Numbered from the stretch's first letter, positions 7,175-17,376 are shown. The stretch: 64,000 nucleotides of DNA from Variovorax sp. PAMC 28711 (GCF_001577265.1 NZ_CP014517.1:425001-489000); one strand, 5' to 3'. Numbers and translations: made by a program. The notes: generated by a model from the letters alone, not told the origin.

Positions 7175-9031
7175 GTGAGCGCCCTCCCCTCGTCCCTCCC
7201 CGCCGCGTTCACCGCGGCCACGCGCCGTCCGATTCGCGAACTTCCCGACGAACTGATCAGCCAGATCGCCGCCGGCGAAGTGGTCGAACGACCCGCCTCC
7301 GTCGTTCGCGAACTGCTCGACAACGCACTGGATGCAGGCGCGCGTCAAATCACCGTGCGGCTGGCTTCGGGTGGCGTGCGGCTGATCTCGGTCGAAGACG
7401 ACGGCCAGGGCATCCCGCGCGAAGAACTCATCGTGTCGCTGCGCCGTCATGCGACCAGCAAGATCTCCAGCCTCGGCGATCTCGAAACCGTCGGCACGAT
7501 GGGCTTTCGGGGCGAGGCGCTGGCCGCGATCAACGCCATCGCCGACCTGACGATCTCGTCGCGCTATGCGCATGCCGACACCGACGGTGCCTGGGCGCTC
7601 GACGGGCGCACCGGCGAGTTGCGCCCGGTGGCGCGCGCCACGGGCACCACGCTCGAAGTTCGGGAGCTGTTCTTCGCGACCCCGGCACGCCGCAAGTTCT
7701 TGAAGACCGACGCCACCGAGCTCGCGCACTGCGTCGAATCCGTGCGCCGGCACGCGCTGGCCCGGCCCGACGTCGGCTTTGCGGTTTGGCACGACGGCAA
7801 GCTGGTCGAACAGTGGCGGGCCGCGGATGGCGCCCAGCCGCGCGACCAGCGGATGGCCGATGCGCTGAGCGACGAGTTCGTGACGCGCAGCATCGAAGTC
7901 GACCACACGCACGGCCCGGTGCGCGTGACCGGTCGTGCCGGCATTCCCGACGCGGCACGCGCGCGTGGCGACCAGCAGTTCTTCTATGTGAACGGCCGGT
8001 TCGTACGCGACAAGGTGCTGTCGCACGCGGTGCGCAGTGCCTACGAAGACGTGCTGCATGGCCAGCGGCAGCCGGTTTACGCGCTGTATCTGGAGATCGA
8101 CCCCTCGCGCGTCGATGTGAACGTGCACCCGACGAAGATCGAAGTGCGTTTTCGCGATGGCCGCGAGGTGCACCAGGCGGTGCGCCATGCGATCGAAAAT
8201 GCGTTGTCGGCACCGCGCGCCGGCGAGGCACTGAACCCGGTCGCCACGCCTTTCTTCAAGCCGAGCCTGCCGGCCACGCCAGCCCCGTGGGCGCAACCGG
8301 CCATTCATTTCGCGGCGGAGCGCACCCCGGGCGGCTTCGGCGATTCCCTCGCCATGTGGCCTCAATCGCCGCCGGAAACGGCGGCTGCGCCGCCGACCTA
8401 CGCCGCGCGGGCACCCGACACGCCCTCGCTCGCCACGAACGACGAAGCGTGGCCGCTCGGGCGCGCGCTGGCCCAGTTGCAAGGCATCTACATCCTGGCC
8501 GAGAACAGCCAGGGTCTGGTGATCGTCGACATGCACGCGGCGCACGAGCGCATCGTCTACGAGCGGCTCAAGTTGCAACTTGACGGTGCCGCGATCACCA
8601 GTCAGCCCTTGCTGATCCCCGCGACCTTCGCTGCCACGCCGCAGGAGGTCGCGACGGCCGAGGCCTGCGCGGCCGTGCTGCCGACGCTTGGCCTCGAAAT
8701 CACGCCTTTTTCGCCGCGCACTCTCGCGGTGCGCGCGGTGCCGGGCACGCTGGCCGACGGCGATCCGGTCGAACTGGCGCGCAGCGTGCTCGCCGAACTG
8801 GCGCAGCACGACGCCAGCACCGTGGTGCAGCGCGCCCAGAACGAACTGCTTTCGACCATGGCATGCCATGGCGCGGTGCGCGCCAACCGCAAACTGACGC
8901 TCGACGAAATGAACGCCTTGTTACGCCAGATGGAGGCGACCGAGCGTTCCGACCAATGCAATCACGGCCGCCCCACTTGGCGGCAGCTCTCGGTCCGGGA
9001 ACTCGACGGGTTGTTTCTGCGCGGCCGCTGA
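7175..9031 (+). CDS. mutL: DNA mismatch repair protein MutL
   Basis: GHKL ATPase that couples MutS to the downstream repair steps; 618 aa from GTG 7175. N-terminal ATPase motifs: ISQIAAGEVVERPASVV, ELLDNALDAGA, EDDGQGIP and GFRGEALAAI. The linker (about residues 345-430) is Pro/Ala-rich. The C-terminal domain has DMHAAHERIVYE, ACHGAVRANRKL and CNHGRPTW, which match the metal-binding endonuclease motifs DxHAxxExxxxE and C-x-HGRP of nicking MutL proteins. It may therefore be an endonuclease-type MutL rather than the E. coli kind. No mutS or mutH is in the window. Confidence 0.95.
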   Translation: MSALPSSLPAAFTAATRRPIRELPDELISQIAAGEVVERPASVVRELLDNALDAGARQITVRLASGGVRLISVEDDGQGIPREELIVSLRRHATSKISSLGDLETVGTMGFRGEALAAINAIADLTISSRYAHADTDGAWALDGRTGELRPVARATGTTLEVRELFFATPARRKFLKTDATELAHCVESVRRHALARPDVGFAVWHDGKLVEQWRAADGAQPRDQRMADALSDEFVTRSIEVDHTHGPVRVTGRAGIPDAARARGDQQFFYVNGRFVRDKVLSHAVRSAYEDVLHGQRQPVYALYLEIDPSRVDVNVHPTKIEVRFRDGREVHQAVRHAIENALSAPRAGEALNPVATPFFKPSLPATPAPWAQPAIHFAAERTPGGFGDSLAMWPQSPPETAAAPPTYAARAPDTPSLATNDEAWPLGRALAQLQGIYILAENSQGLVIVDMHAAHERIVYERLKLQLDGAAITSQPLLIPATFAATPQEVATAEACAAVLPTLGLEITPFSPRTLAVRAVPGTLADGDPVELARSVLAELAQHDASTVVQRAQNELLSTMACHGAVRANRKLTLDEMNALLRQMEATERSDQCNHGRPTWRQLSVRELDGLFLRGR

Positions 9032-9036
9032 GACAA

Positions 9037-9058
9037 CACCCCGACAGGCTGGGGTTTT
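9037..9058 (+). terminator. Possible weak terminator after mutL
   Basis: ACCCC and GGGGT flank an eight-base loop and are followed by only a short T-run, 5 bases after the mutL stop. Marginal as an intrinsic terminator. Confidence 0.4.
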
Positions 9059-9145
9059 CCCGCGTCATCCGAACGGCGGGCACGGGCGTTGCGTGTGACC
9101 CTGGATTGAACTTTGCAAGTCACCGCCGGTCTGTCTGACACCTCC

Positions 9146-10029
9146 ATGAAACGCTGGTCTTTTTTCGCTGTCGTCATCGCTGCTTTCGCCCTTTTGGCGG
9201 GCGGCTGCTCCACGCTCGACGAGCGGCAGCGGGAGTGGATTTTCCAGCCCAGCGACCGCAGCTGGGGCAACAGCGCGGCCATGACCGAGGGCATGGCCGA
9301 CGTGTGGATCGACTTCAAGTCCAACATTTCCGGCGAAAACGCGCGCTTGCACGGCCTGTGGCTCGGGGGCGCACCCGAATCCGCAGACACCCCGTGCTTC
9401 TTTACCTGCACGGCGCGCGCTACAACGTGGCGGGCTCGGCGCCCCGCATCCAGCGCATGCACGAACTCGGTTTTTCGGTCCTGGCCATCGATTACCGCGG
9501 TTTCGGCAAAAGCAGCAAGGGCCTGCCGTCCGAAGAAACCGCGCGCGAAGACGCCCGCGCCGCGTGGGAATGGCTGGCCGCACGCCACCCGCAGCAGCGC
9601 CGCTACATCATGGGCCACTCGCTCGGCGGGGCCATCGGCATCGACCTGGCAGCGCATGTTCACGACGAAAGCGGCACCATCGTCGAGAGCACATTCACCT
9701 CCATCGCCGACGTTGCGGGCGGCTTCAAGTGGGGATGGTTGCCCTTCGGCCCGTTCATCACGCAGCGCTTCGAAGCGATCAAGAGCGTCAAGGACATCGG
9801 GGCGCCGCTGCTCGTGGTGCACGGCACCGCCGACAGCCTGATCAACCCGACGCTCGGGCGCAAGCTGTACGAAGCGGCAACCGTCCCCAAGCTTTTCGTG
9901 CTGGTCAAGGGAGGATCGCACCACGACACCGGCTCGATCGGCGAGTCGCAATACCGCGCCGCGCTGGGGCAGTTGTTTCGCATGAAACCACCGGCCAACG
10001 TGGTCAGCCTGCACGCGCTGCAAAGCTAG
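9146..10029 (+). pseudogene. Alpha/beta hydrolase lipoprotein, frameshifted
   Basis: Serine hydrolase of the alpha/beta fold, probably anchored in the envelope. ATG 9146 gives MKRWSFFAVVIAAFALLAGGC, a signal peptide with lipobox. The frame stays on family to LHGLWLGGAPESADTP and is then lost. The next frame resumes at VLLYLHGARYNVAGSAPR, with the oxyanion segment LHG, the nucleophile elbow GHSLGG (Ser), the acid region VVHGTADSLINP and a His in GGSHHDTG. One missing G near 9393 (CCCCGTGC for CCCCGGTGC) repairs the reading, and total length is one base short. It resembles the YfhR/BEM46-like hydrolases. A working gene if the base is a sequencing error. Confidence 0.8.
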
Positions 10030-10037
10030 CGCGCTGT

Positions 10038-10043
10038 TACCCT
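10038..10043 (+). promoter_or_regulatory. -10-like box of the MFS gene
   Basis: TACCCT ends 7 bases before ATG 10051, without a Shine-Dalgarno; inferred leaderless start. Confidence 0.3.
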
Positions 10044-10050
10044 CGGGCGC

Positions 10051-11301
10051 ATGTTGCCCTCTGCCGCAGCGGCGGCTCCGAATTCCGCGGCGCTTCCCTC
10101 TTCCTCCTTCATGTCGCCGGGCCTCGTCGTCGTGCTGCTGGCGTTGTTGCTGGGCATCCAGCCAGTCACGACAGACCTCTACCTGCCGGCGCTGCCCGCG
10201 CTCACCACTGGCTTCGGTGCGCCGGTGGCGCATGCACAGCTCACGCTCACGGCCTTGCTGCTCGCCTTCGGCTGCGCGCAGCTGGTGCTCGGACCGCTTT
10301 CGGACCGCTTCGGCCGCCGGCCGGTGTTGCTTTGGGGCCTGGCCGCGTATGTGATCGGCGCCATCGGCGGCGCGCTGGCACCCTCGATGGTGTGGCTGAT
10401 CGTCTGGCGTGCGCTGCAAGGCGCGGCCATGGGGGCTGCCGTGATGTGCGCACGCGCGGTCGTTCGCGATCTCTATGTGCCGGCCGATGGCGCGCGCGTG
10501 ATGTCGCGCGCGCTCACCGGTCTCGGCGTGATCGCCTGCCTCTGCGCGCCGGTCGGCGGCCTGGTGTCCGATGGCTTCGGGTGGCGCATCGCGTTGCTGG
10601 TGCCGGCGCTGTTCGGCGCGGTCACGCTTGGGCTCATTGCGCTGCGTTTCGGCGAGACGTTGGCGGTGCGCAACCCGCAGGCGTTGCACGCACAGACGCT
10701 GCTGCGCACCTGGTCGATGGTGTTGCGGCATCCGACCTTCCTCGCCTTCACCGCACTCACGACCTGCGCCTATGCGGTGCTCTTCACTTTTCTTGCGGCC
10801 TCGTCCTTCGTGTTCACCCAGGTGCTCGGCCTCACGAAAACGCAGTACGGCCTGGTGATGCTGTGGAATTCGCTCGCCTACATCGCCGGCACCTTCCTGT
10901 GCCGCTTCTGGCTCGCGCGGCACGGGGTGCGCGGCTGCGTGGCGCGGGGCGGCGTGCTGTCGCTCGTCGGCGGCACGGTGATGGGCGGGCTGGCGCTGGT
11001 CGGCGTGCAGTCGGTCGCAGCCATCGTGGTGCCGCTCACTCTCGTGATGCTGGGCCACGGGGTGCATCAGCCCTGCGGCCAGACGGGCGCGGTCGGCCCC
11101 TTTCCGAAAGCCGCCGGCGCGGCATCGGCGCTCAACGGATTTGTGATGATGCTGGCAGCCTTCGGCATCGGCGGCTGGCTCGGCACGCACCTCGACGGCA
11201 CGGCCCGCCCGCTCGCTTTCGGCATGTGGTTCTGGAGCGTGTGCATCGCGCTCTGTGCCTGGACCCTGGTGCAGAAGTTCGGGGAACCGAATGGCCGTTG
11301 A
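10051..11301 (+). CDS. Bcr/CflA family MFS drug exporter
   Basis: Major facilitator of 416 aa with twelve membrane segments. The opening [19 protein letters not shown] is the Bcr/CflA signature, followed by the MFS motif [17 protein letters not shown] and [21 protein letters not shown]. Family members export bicyclomycin, chloramphenicol, sulfonamides or dipeptides; the substrate here is unknown. The last 11 bases overlap the start of miaA, so the two are probably translationally linked. Confidence 0.88.
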   Translation: MLPSAAAAAPNSAALPSSSFMSPGLVVVLLALLLGIQPVTTDLYLPALPALTTGFGAPVAHAQLTLTALLLAFGCAQLVLGPLSDRFGRRPVLLWGLAAYVIGAIGGALAPSMVWLIVWRALQGAAMGAAVMCARAVVRDLYVPADGARVMSRALTGLGVIACLCAPVGGLVSDGFGWRIALLVPALFGAVTLGLIALRFGETLAVRNPQALHAQTLLRTWSMVLRHPTFLAFTALTTCAYAVLFTFLAASSFVFTQVLGLTKTQYGLVMLWNSLAYIAGTFLCRFWLARHGVRGCVARGGVLSLVGGTVMGGLALVGVQSVAAIVVPLTLVMLGHGVHQPCGQTGAVGPFPKAAGAASALNGFVMMLAAFGIGGWLGTHLDGTARPLAFGMWFWSVCIALCAWTLVQKFGEPNGR

Positions 11302-12228
11302 CCTGCGCTATGTCGCCATCGCCGGCCCGACCGCCAGTGGCAAGACCGCTGCCGCGATGGCCATTGCGCGCACCCGGCCCGTGGAAATCGTCAGCGTCGA
11401 TTCGGCGCTGGTCTACCGCGGCATGGACATCGGCACCGCCAAGCCCACGCCCGCCGAACGCGACGAGGTGAGGCACCACCTGATCGACATTCGCGATCCG
11501 CGCGACGCCTACAGCGCCGCGGCTTTCGTTGACGACGCGACCCGGCTCATCGGCGAGATCACGGCGCGCGGCAACCTGCCGCTGCTGGTCGGCGGCACGA
11601 TGATGTACTTCAAGGTGCTGATCGACGGCATCGACGCGATGCCACCGGCCGACCCCGCGTTGCGCGCCACGCTCGAAGCCGAGGCCATCGCCATCGGCTG
11701 GCCTGCCATGCACGCACGGCTCGCGCTCGTCGATCCAGTGACGGCCGCGCGGCTCTCGCCCAACGACAGCCAGCGCGTCCAGCGCGCGCTCGAGGTGTGG
11801 CACGCCAGCGGACAGCCGCTTTCGCATTTCCATGCCGCGAAGAAGGCAACGAACGCTGCCGAAAGCGCTGGCACTGCCGTTCTCTTCTCGCTCGAAACCG
11901 ACGACCGTGCCTGGTTGCATGCGCGCATCGCGCGGCGCTTCGACGCGATGCTCGCCAGTGGCTTCATCGACGAGGTGAAAACGCTGCGCGCGCGCGGCGA
12001 CCTGCAACCCGACCTGCCGTCGATGCGCTGCGTCGGCTACCGGCAAGCCTGGGAAACGCTCGACGGCGACTGGCCCATCTCCGAGTTGCGCGAGCGCGGC
12101 ATTGGGGCCACGCGCCAGCTCGCCAAGCGGCAGATGACCTGGCTGCGCAGCATGCCGGCGCGCCGCGTGATTCCGTGCGATGCCCCCGATGCCATCGCGC
12201 ACATCGTCCAGCAAGTCAACGCCCTCTC

Positions 12229-12232
<4 letters not shown>
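11291..12232 (+). CDS. miaA: tRNA dimethylallyltransferase MiaA
   Basis: Transfers a dimethylallyl group to A37 of tRNAs that read codons beginning with U. ATG 11291 gives 313 aa, starting with the P-loop [17 protein letters not shown]. Family motifs follow: the [18 protein letters not shown] substrate loop, [35 protein letters not shown], and the C-terminal [15 protein letters not shown] and [14 protein letters not shown]. It overlaps the MFS gene upstream (11 bases) and the ATPase gene downstream (ATGA). In many Burkholderiales miaA follows mutL, as it nearly does here. Confidence 0.95.
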
Positions 12233-12882
<650 letters not shown>

Positions 12883-12889
12883 TGCAGTG

Positions 12890-14170
12890 ATGAAAGCACC
12901 TTTTCTCGGCTGCATCGCCGACGACTTCACCGGCGCCACCGACCTGGCCAACAACCTCGTGCGCGCCGGCATGCGGGTGGTGCAGAGCATCGGCGTGCCC
13001 GACGCCCCGCTCGACACCGACGCCGATGCCATCGTCGTCGCGCTGAAGTCCCGCACGATCCCGGCCGCCGAGGCGGTGGCGCAATCGCTCGCGGCCTTGA
13101 AGTGGCTGCGGGCGCAGGGCACGCAGCAGACTTACTTCAAGTACTGCTCGACCTTCGACTCGACCGCCGAGGGCAACATCGGCCCGGTGACCGACGCGCT
13201 CATGGATGCGCTGCAAATCGACTTCACCATCGCCTGCCCGGCCTTCCCCGAGAACGGCCGCACGGTGTTCAAGGGCTACCTGTTCGTCGGCGACGAGTTG
13301 CTGCACGAATCGGGCATGCGCAACCATCCGCTGACGCCGATGACCGATTCGAACCTCGTGCGCGTGCTGCAGGCACAAACGACGCGACGCGTCGGGCTCA
13401 TCGACCATCGCACCGTGGCAGGGGGCACGGCTGCGATCGAGACGCGCATCGCGGCGCTGCGCAGCCAAGGCGTGTCGATGGCCATCGTCGACGCCACCGA
13501 CAACGAAGATTTGATGCAGATGGGGCGCGCGTTCGCCACCTTGCCGCTCGTCACGGCGGGGTCAGGCGTCGCGATCGGACTGCCACAGAACTTCGGCCTC
13601 GACGCCGTCGCGGGTGCCGCGCAGTTGCCAGCAGCGCGCGGAGGGCGCGCCATCGTGTCGGGCAGCTGCTCGACGGCAACCAACGCGCAGGTCGCAAATT
13701 TCATCGGCCATGGCGGCGCGGCTTTCGCGATCGATCCGTTGCGGCTGGCCGAAGGCGCCGACGTGGCGAGCGAAGCGCTCGCGTGGGCAGAGGAGCAACT
13801 GGCCGATGGCCCGGTGCTGGTTTACGCGACGGCGCAGCCTGACGCGGTGCGCGCCGTGCAGGCGCAACTGGGCGTGGCCCACGCCGGCGAGATCGTCGAG
13901 CATGCGATGGGCGCCATCGCCCGCGGGCTGGCGGAACGTGGTGTCGGGCAGCTCATCGTCGCGGGTGGCGAAACCTCAGGCGCGTGCGTGCAGTCGCTCG
14001 GCATCACGACGCTTCGCATCGGCCCGCAGATCGCGCCCGGCGTGCCCTGGTGCCACGCCGCTTCGCCACACGCGAAGGATGGCGGGCTGCACATTGCGTT
14101 GAAATCAGGCAACTTCGGTGCGGTCGATTTCTTCACGCAGGCCTTCGCGACGCTTGGACGCGACGCGTGA
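12890..14170 (+). CDS. otnK: 3-oxo-tetronate kinase OtnK (four-carbon acid sugar kinase)
   Basis: Kinase of the DUF1537/four-carbon acid sugar family (426 aa) that phosphorylates 3-oxo-tetronate at O-4. The N-terminus LGCIADDFTGATDLANNLV and the KYCSTFDSTAEGNIGPV segment are diagnostic. The C-terminal nucleotide-binding part has GGRAIVSGSCSTATNAQV, VAGGETSGACVQSLG and PGVPWCHAASP. It starts 7 bases after the ATPase gene (ATG 12890; ATG 12875 is an alternative) and is followed 4 bases later by its pathway partner otnC. The usual dehydrogenase and isomerase of the pathway are not in the window. Confidence 0.9.
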   Translation: MKAPFLGCIADDFTGATDLANNLVRAGMRVVQSIGVPDAPLDTDADAIVVALKSRTIPAAEAVAQSLAALKWLRAQGTQQTYFKYCSTFDSTAEGNIGPVTDALMDALQIDFTIACPAFPENGRTVFKGYLFVGDELLHESGMRNHPLTPMTDSNLVRVLQAQTTRRVGLIDHRTVAGGTAAIETRIAALRSQGVSMAIVDATDNEDLMQMGRAFATLPLVTAGSGVAIGLPQNFGLDAVAGAAQLPAARGGRAIVSGSCSTATNAQVANFIGHGGAAFAIDPLRLAEGADVASEALAWAEEQLADGPVLVYATAQPDAVRAVQAQLGVAHAGEIVEHAMGAIARGLAERGVGQLIVAGGETSGACVQSLGITTLRIGPQIAPGVPWCHAASPHAKDGGLHIALKSGNFGAVDFFTQAFATLGRDA

Positions 14171-14174
14171 TGCG

Positions 14175-14867
14175 ATGAACGAATCGACTGCACGCGAAGA
14201 AATCTGCCGCGTCGGCCGCAGCCTGTTCGACCGCGGCTACGTGCATGCGACCGCAGGCAACATCAGCGTGCACCTGCCGGCGTCCGAGGGCGGGGGTTTC
14301 CTCATCACCCCGACCGATGCCTGTCTCGGCTTTCTCGAACCCGCACGCCTCGCGCACCTCGACGCAGAAGGCGTGCAACTCGGCGGCGATCGCGCGAGCA
14401 AGACCCTCGCGCTGCACCGACGCATCTACGCGGCGAGCGTCACCACGGCCGCGCCGGCCGGCTGCGTGATCCACACCCACAGCACGCACTGCGTTGCGCT
14501 GACGCTCGGCCCCGACGTGTGCACGACCGCGCAGGGGCCCGAGCTCCTGCCCGCGCTCACGCCCTATTTCGTCATGAAGGTGGGCCACGTGCCGTTGATC
14601 GGTTATGCGCGGCCCGGTGCGCCCGAGGCCGCGGCCGAGGCTGAAGCCGCGATCGCGCGTTATCACGCGGCCGGCACACCGATCCGCGCGGTCATGCTGG
14701 CGCGCCTGGGACCGAACGTCTGGCACGAGACCCCGGCAGCGGCAATGGCGGTGCTGGAGGAGCTGGAAGAAACGGCGAAATTGTGGGCACTCCGCGCGCC
14801 GGATGCACCGCTACTCGACGCTGCGCAGATCGATCAATTGCGGCAGCAGTTCGGCGCGCACTGGTGA
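14175..14867 (+). CDS. otnC: 3-oxo-tetronate 4-phosphate decarboxylase OtnC (class II aldolase family)
   Basis: Class II aldolase/adducin enzyme of 230 aa that decarboxylates 3-oxo-tetronate 4-phosphate to dihydroxyacetone phosphate. Metal-ligand histidines appear in CVIHTHSTHCVALT, with a further His in the second half. Substrate-loop features are ATAGNISVHLP, LITPTDACLGFL and SKTLALHRRIY. The pairing with otnK, 4 bases apart, assigns the decarboxylase role over fuculose- or ribulose-phosphate aldolase. Confidence 0.88.
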   Translation: MNESTAREEICRVGRSLFDRGYVHATAGNISVHLPASEGGGFLITPTDACLGFLEPARLAHLDAEGVQLGGDRASKTLALHRRIYAASVTTAAPAGCVIHTHSTHCVALTLGPDVCTTAQGPELLPALTPYFVMKVGHVPLIGYARPGAPEAAAEAEAAIARYHAAGTPIRAVMLARLGPNVWHETPAAAMAVLEELEETAKLWALRAPDAPLLDAAQIDQLRQQFGAHW

Positions 14868-14891
14868 GGGCCGACCCCGCCCGATGGCCGC

Positions 14892-15680
14892 TCAGGGGGG
14901 CGCGCCGGGATGGACCCATTTCCCGAACAGCGCAAGCAGGGTGCGGGAGCGTGGGATGTCCCGCAGAAATGGTGGAACCGACAGCACCAGCAGCAACGCG
15001 GCGAGCGGCACCACGCAAATGAATCCGAGGTATTTGAAGCCGAGTGCCCCCGCCACGCCACCGAGCACGAACATGCCGATCAGGCCACCGGCCAGCGTCA
15101 TGCGCAGCCGGTCTTCACGCGCCTGCGCCATCGGCGGCCTGCGACTCGCGTTCCAGTAGAGCAGCTTGCCCATCGCCATGCCGAGGTCGGTGATGTTGCC
15201 CGTCATGTGCGTCGTGCGGATGCTGCCGCTGGAGGTCTTCGACGCGACAGCGTTCTGCAAGCCCATCATGAAAGACAGCAGCAACACCGTGAGCGGGACT
15301 GCAAACGGCGTGCTCCATGTGAGCGTGACCGCGCCCATCAGGCCGAAGGGAAACATCATCAGCGCCTCCAGCAGCAACGGCAACGCATAGACGCTGTGCA
15401 GCCGATGCTGGCGACCCCAGTTCACCAGCACCGCGCACAACGCCGCACCCGAGACAAAGGCCAGGATCGCACCGAGCGCATTGAGTATCAGCCGCGGGTC
15501 GAGCAACACTGCGCCGTCGGCCAGCTGTGAAGCGAAGCCGGTCATGTGCGAGGTGTACATGTGCAACACGAGAAAGCCGCCGGCGTTGAGCGCGCCTGCG
15601 TTGAAGGCGAGCAGCAGACCGAGCGCGCGGTTCGTCGAAGGCGCCCGATGGCGGTTGGTGAGGAAGCGGAGCCGGCGCAT
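14892..15680 (-). CDS. DUF1275 (YoaK) family membrane protein
   Basis: Polytopic membrane protein of 262 aa from ATG 15680, about six to seven membrane segments. Family pattern: ALGLLLAFNAGALNAGGFL, HMYTSHMTGFASQLAD, the central GLQNAVASKTSSGSIR and THMTGNITDLGMAMGK. The two MTG segments (HMTGFAS and HMTGNIT) are characteristic of DUF1275. Function unknown. It is convergent with otnC and 14 bases after the dehydratase gene, with which it is probably co-transcribed. Confidence 0.85.
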   Translation of the reverse strand: MRRLRFLTNRHRAPSTNRALGLLLAFNAGALNAGGFLVLHMYTSHMTGFASQLADGAVLLDPRLILNALGAILAFVSGAALCAVLVNWGRQHRLHSVYALPLLLEALMMFPFGLMGAVTLTWSTPFAVPLTVLLLSFMMGLQNAVASKTSSGSIRTTHMTGNITDLGMAMGKLLYWNASRRPPMAQAREDRLRMTLAGGLIGMFVLGGVAGALGFKYLGFICVVPLAALLLVLSVPPFLRDIPRSRTLLALFGKWVHPGAPP

Positions 15681-15694
15681 CGGGCGAGCGCGCC

Positions 15695-16660
15695 TCAGGT
15701 TCCGGCCAACAGCGCCGCGTAGCGGGCAAGGTCGACGTTGCCGCCGCTCACCACCACGCCCACGCGTTGTCCCACCAGCGCGTTCCCTGCCGCGCACGCC
15801 GCCGCGAAAGCCAGACAACCGGTCGGCTCGACCACCATCTTCATGCGCTCCGCGAAGAAGCGCATCGCCTCGACCAGCTGCGCATCGCTCACCGTGACGA
15901 TGTCGTCGACGTCGCGCCGGATGATGCCGAAGGTGTAACGGCCCAGATGCTGCGTCTGCGCGCCATCGGCGATGGTGCGCGGCGTCTCGATGTGCACGAT
16001 GTGCCCCGCCCGCAGCGACTGCTGCCCATCGTTGCCGGCTTCGGGCTCGACCCCGTACACCTTGCAGCGCGGCGACAGCGCGCGGGCCGACAGCGCGGAC
16101 CCGCCGGTGAGGCCGCCACCGCCAAGGCAGACGTACAGCGCATCGAGCTCGCCAACTTCTTCGATGAGCTCTTTCACCGCCGTGCCCTGCCCCGCGATCA
16201 CGTCGGGGTGGTCGTAGGGCGGGATCAAGGTCATGCCGCGCTCGGCCGCGAGGCGCTGCGTGAGCGCTTCGCGGTCTTCGGTGAAGCGGTCGTACAGCAC
16301 GACCTCGGCGCCGTAGCCGCGCGTCGCCGCGAGCTTGGCGGCCGGCGCATCCTTCGGCATCACGATCACGGCCGGCATGCCGAGCAGGCGCGCCGACAGC
16401 GCAACCGCCTGCGCATGGTTGCCGGAGGAAAACGCGATGGCGCCAGCCTGGCGCTGTGTCGCGTCGAATTTCGACAACGCGTTGAAGGCGCCGCGAAACT
16501 TGAACGCGCCCATGCGCTGGAAGTTCTCGCATTTGAAGAAAAAGCGTGCGCCGTAGCGTGCGTCGGCCGTGGCGGAACGCAGCACCGGCGTGCGATGCGC
16601 ATGGCCTTCAAGACGCGCGGACGCCGCGATCACGTCGTTGTAGGTCGGAAGTTCGGTCAT
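15695..16660 (-). CDS. PLP-dependent threonine/serine dehydratase family enzyme
   Basis: Fold-type II PLP enzyme of 321 aa, from ATG 16660. The Schiff-base Lys is in MGAFKFRGAFNAL, the phosphate-binding glycine loop is GGGGLTGGSALSAR, and SSGNHAQAVALSARL follows the lysine segment. There is no C-terminal ACT-like regulatory domain, so it is the catabolic or serine racemase/threo-3-hydroxyaspartate ammonia-lyase type rather than biosynthetic IlvA. Exact substrate (Thr, Ser or hydroxyaspartate) is not resolvable here. Confidence 0.85.
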   Translation of the reverse strand: MTELPTYNDVIAASARLEGHAHRTPVLRSATADARYGARFFFKCENFQRMGAFKFRGAFNALSKFDATQRQAGAIAFSSGNHAQAVALSARLLGMPAVIVMPKDAPAAKLAATRGYGAEVVLYDRFTEDREALTQRLAAERGMTLIPPYDHPDVIAGQGTAVKELIEEVGELDALYVCLGGGGLTGGSALSARALSPRCKVYGVEPEAGNDGQQSLRAGHIVHIETPRTIADGAQTQHLGRYTFGIIRRDVDDIVTVSDAQLVEAMRFFAERMKMVVEPTGCLAFAAACAAGNALVGQRVGVVVSGGNVDLARYAALLAGT

Positions 16661-16700
16661 CGGATGTCGAGGTGGCGCGCAAAGGGACAATTCTGACGCC

Positions 16701-16796
16701 ATGCCGGCCCAACGGTGCGTCGATCCGCGAATTACGGCGGCTTTTGAAGCTCTGCGCGTCCCCCGGGACTACATGCCACGCCTCGACGACCCCTAG
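16701..16796 (+). CDS. Possible 31-aa small protein (unsupported)
   Basis: ATG 16701 opens a 31-codon frame, MPAQRCVDPRITAAFE to YMPRLDDP, in the gap between the dehydratase and GAF genes. A GACAAT hexamer 9 bases upstream could be a promoter for a near-leaderless transcript. I recognise no family and there is no ribosome-binding site. It may be chance. Confidence 0.15.
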   Translation: MPAQRCVDPRITAAFEALRVPRDYMPRLDDP

Positions 16797-16799
16797 CAT
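16794..16799 (+). promoter_or_regulatory. -10-like box of the GAF gene
   Basis: TAGCAT ends 7 bases before ATG 16807 with no Shine-Dalgarno between; inferred. Confidence 0.35.
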
Positions 16800-16806
16800 C
16801 CACGCC

Positions 16807-17340
16807 ATGACAACGCGCGATGCCGTCGACAAGGCGATGACCGAACTTCTGGTCGCGACTGGCGACCTGCGCGAGCGCGGCATCGATTCGGCGATGAACC
16901 GGCTGCTGAAGCTGATGCGCGAAGAACTGCAGATGGACGTGGCTTTCGTGTCGGAGTTCGTCGGCGGCGAGCGCGTGATGCGCTATGTCGACGTCGGACC
17001 GCGCGCCGAGGCCATCGCGCCGGGCCTGTCGCATCCGATGGACGCCACACTGTGCCAGCGCGTGATCGACGGCCGCCTGCCGCAGGTCGTGCCAGACCTC
17101 CTCGCCCTGCGCGAGACGGTGGACCTGCCGGTGTTCGACATCGAGATCCGAGCACATCTGAGCGTGCCGGTGCAGCGGCACGACGGGCGCATCTACGGCA
17201 CTTTGTGCTGCTTCAGCCTCAACCCCGACCCGAGCGTGGGCGAGCGCCACCTGCGGCGCCTCGAAATGTCGGCGAAGCTCGCGGGCCGCTTGCTCGACGA
17301 AGCCGACGGCGTCGCGACGCCACCCACTTCACCCGACTGA
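16807..17340 (+). CDS. GAF domain protein
   Basis: Single-domain soluble protein of 177 aa. After a helical N-terminus (AVDKAMTELLVATGDLRERG) a GAF domain runs from about residue 25 to 160: MDVAFVSEFVGGERVMRYVD, LCQRVIDGRLPQVVPDL, IRAHLSVPVQRHDGRIYGTLCCFS. The last stretch is the usual GAF C-terminal pattern. There is no output domain, so it may act as a ligand or redox sensor with a partner. It lies 36 bases before the FtsX-type permease gene, but that gene has its own candidate promoter. Confidence 0.8.
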   Translation: MTTRDAVDKAMTELLVATGDLRERGIDSAMNRLLKLMREELQMDVAFVSEFVGGERVMRYVDVGPRAEAIAPGLSHPMDATLCQRVIDGRLPQVVPDLLALRETVDLPVFDIEIRAHLSVPVQRHDGRIYGTLCCFSLNPDPSVGERHLRRLEMSAKLAGRLLDEADGVATPPTSPD

Positions 17341-17363
17341 ACACGCGGGCGCCGACGCATCGG

Positions 17364-17369
17364 CACAAT
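17364..17369 (+). promoter_or_regulatory. -10-like box of the FtsX-type permease gene
   Basis: CACAAT ends 7 bases before ATG 17377, no Shine-Dalgarno between; inferred. Confidence 0.35.
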
Positions 17370-17376
17370 CGCTGCC

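Noticed and set aside
7127..8869. N-terminal extension of the DedA frame across mutL
   Set aside because: The minus-strand frame stays open opposite mutL, but DedA homology begins at ATG 7126.
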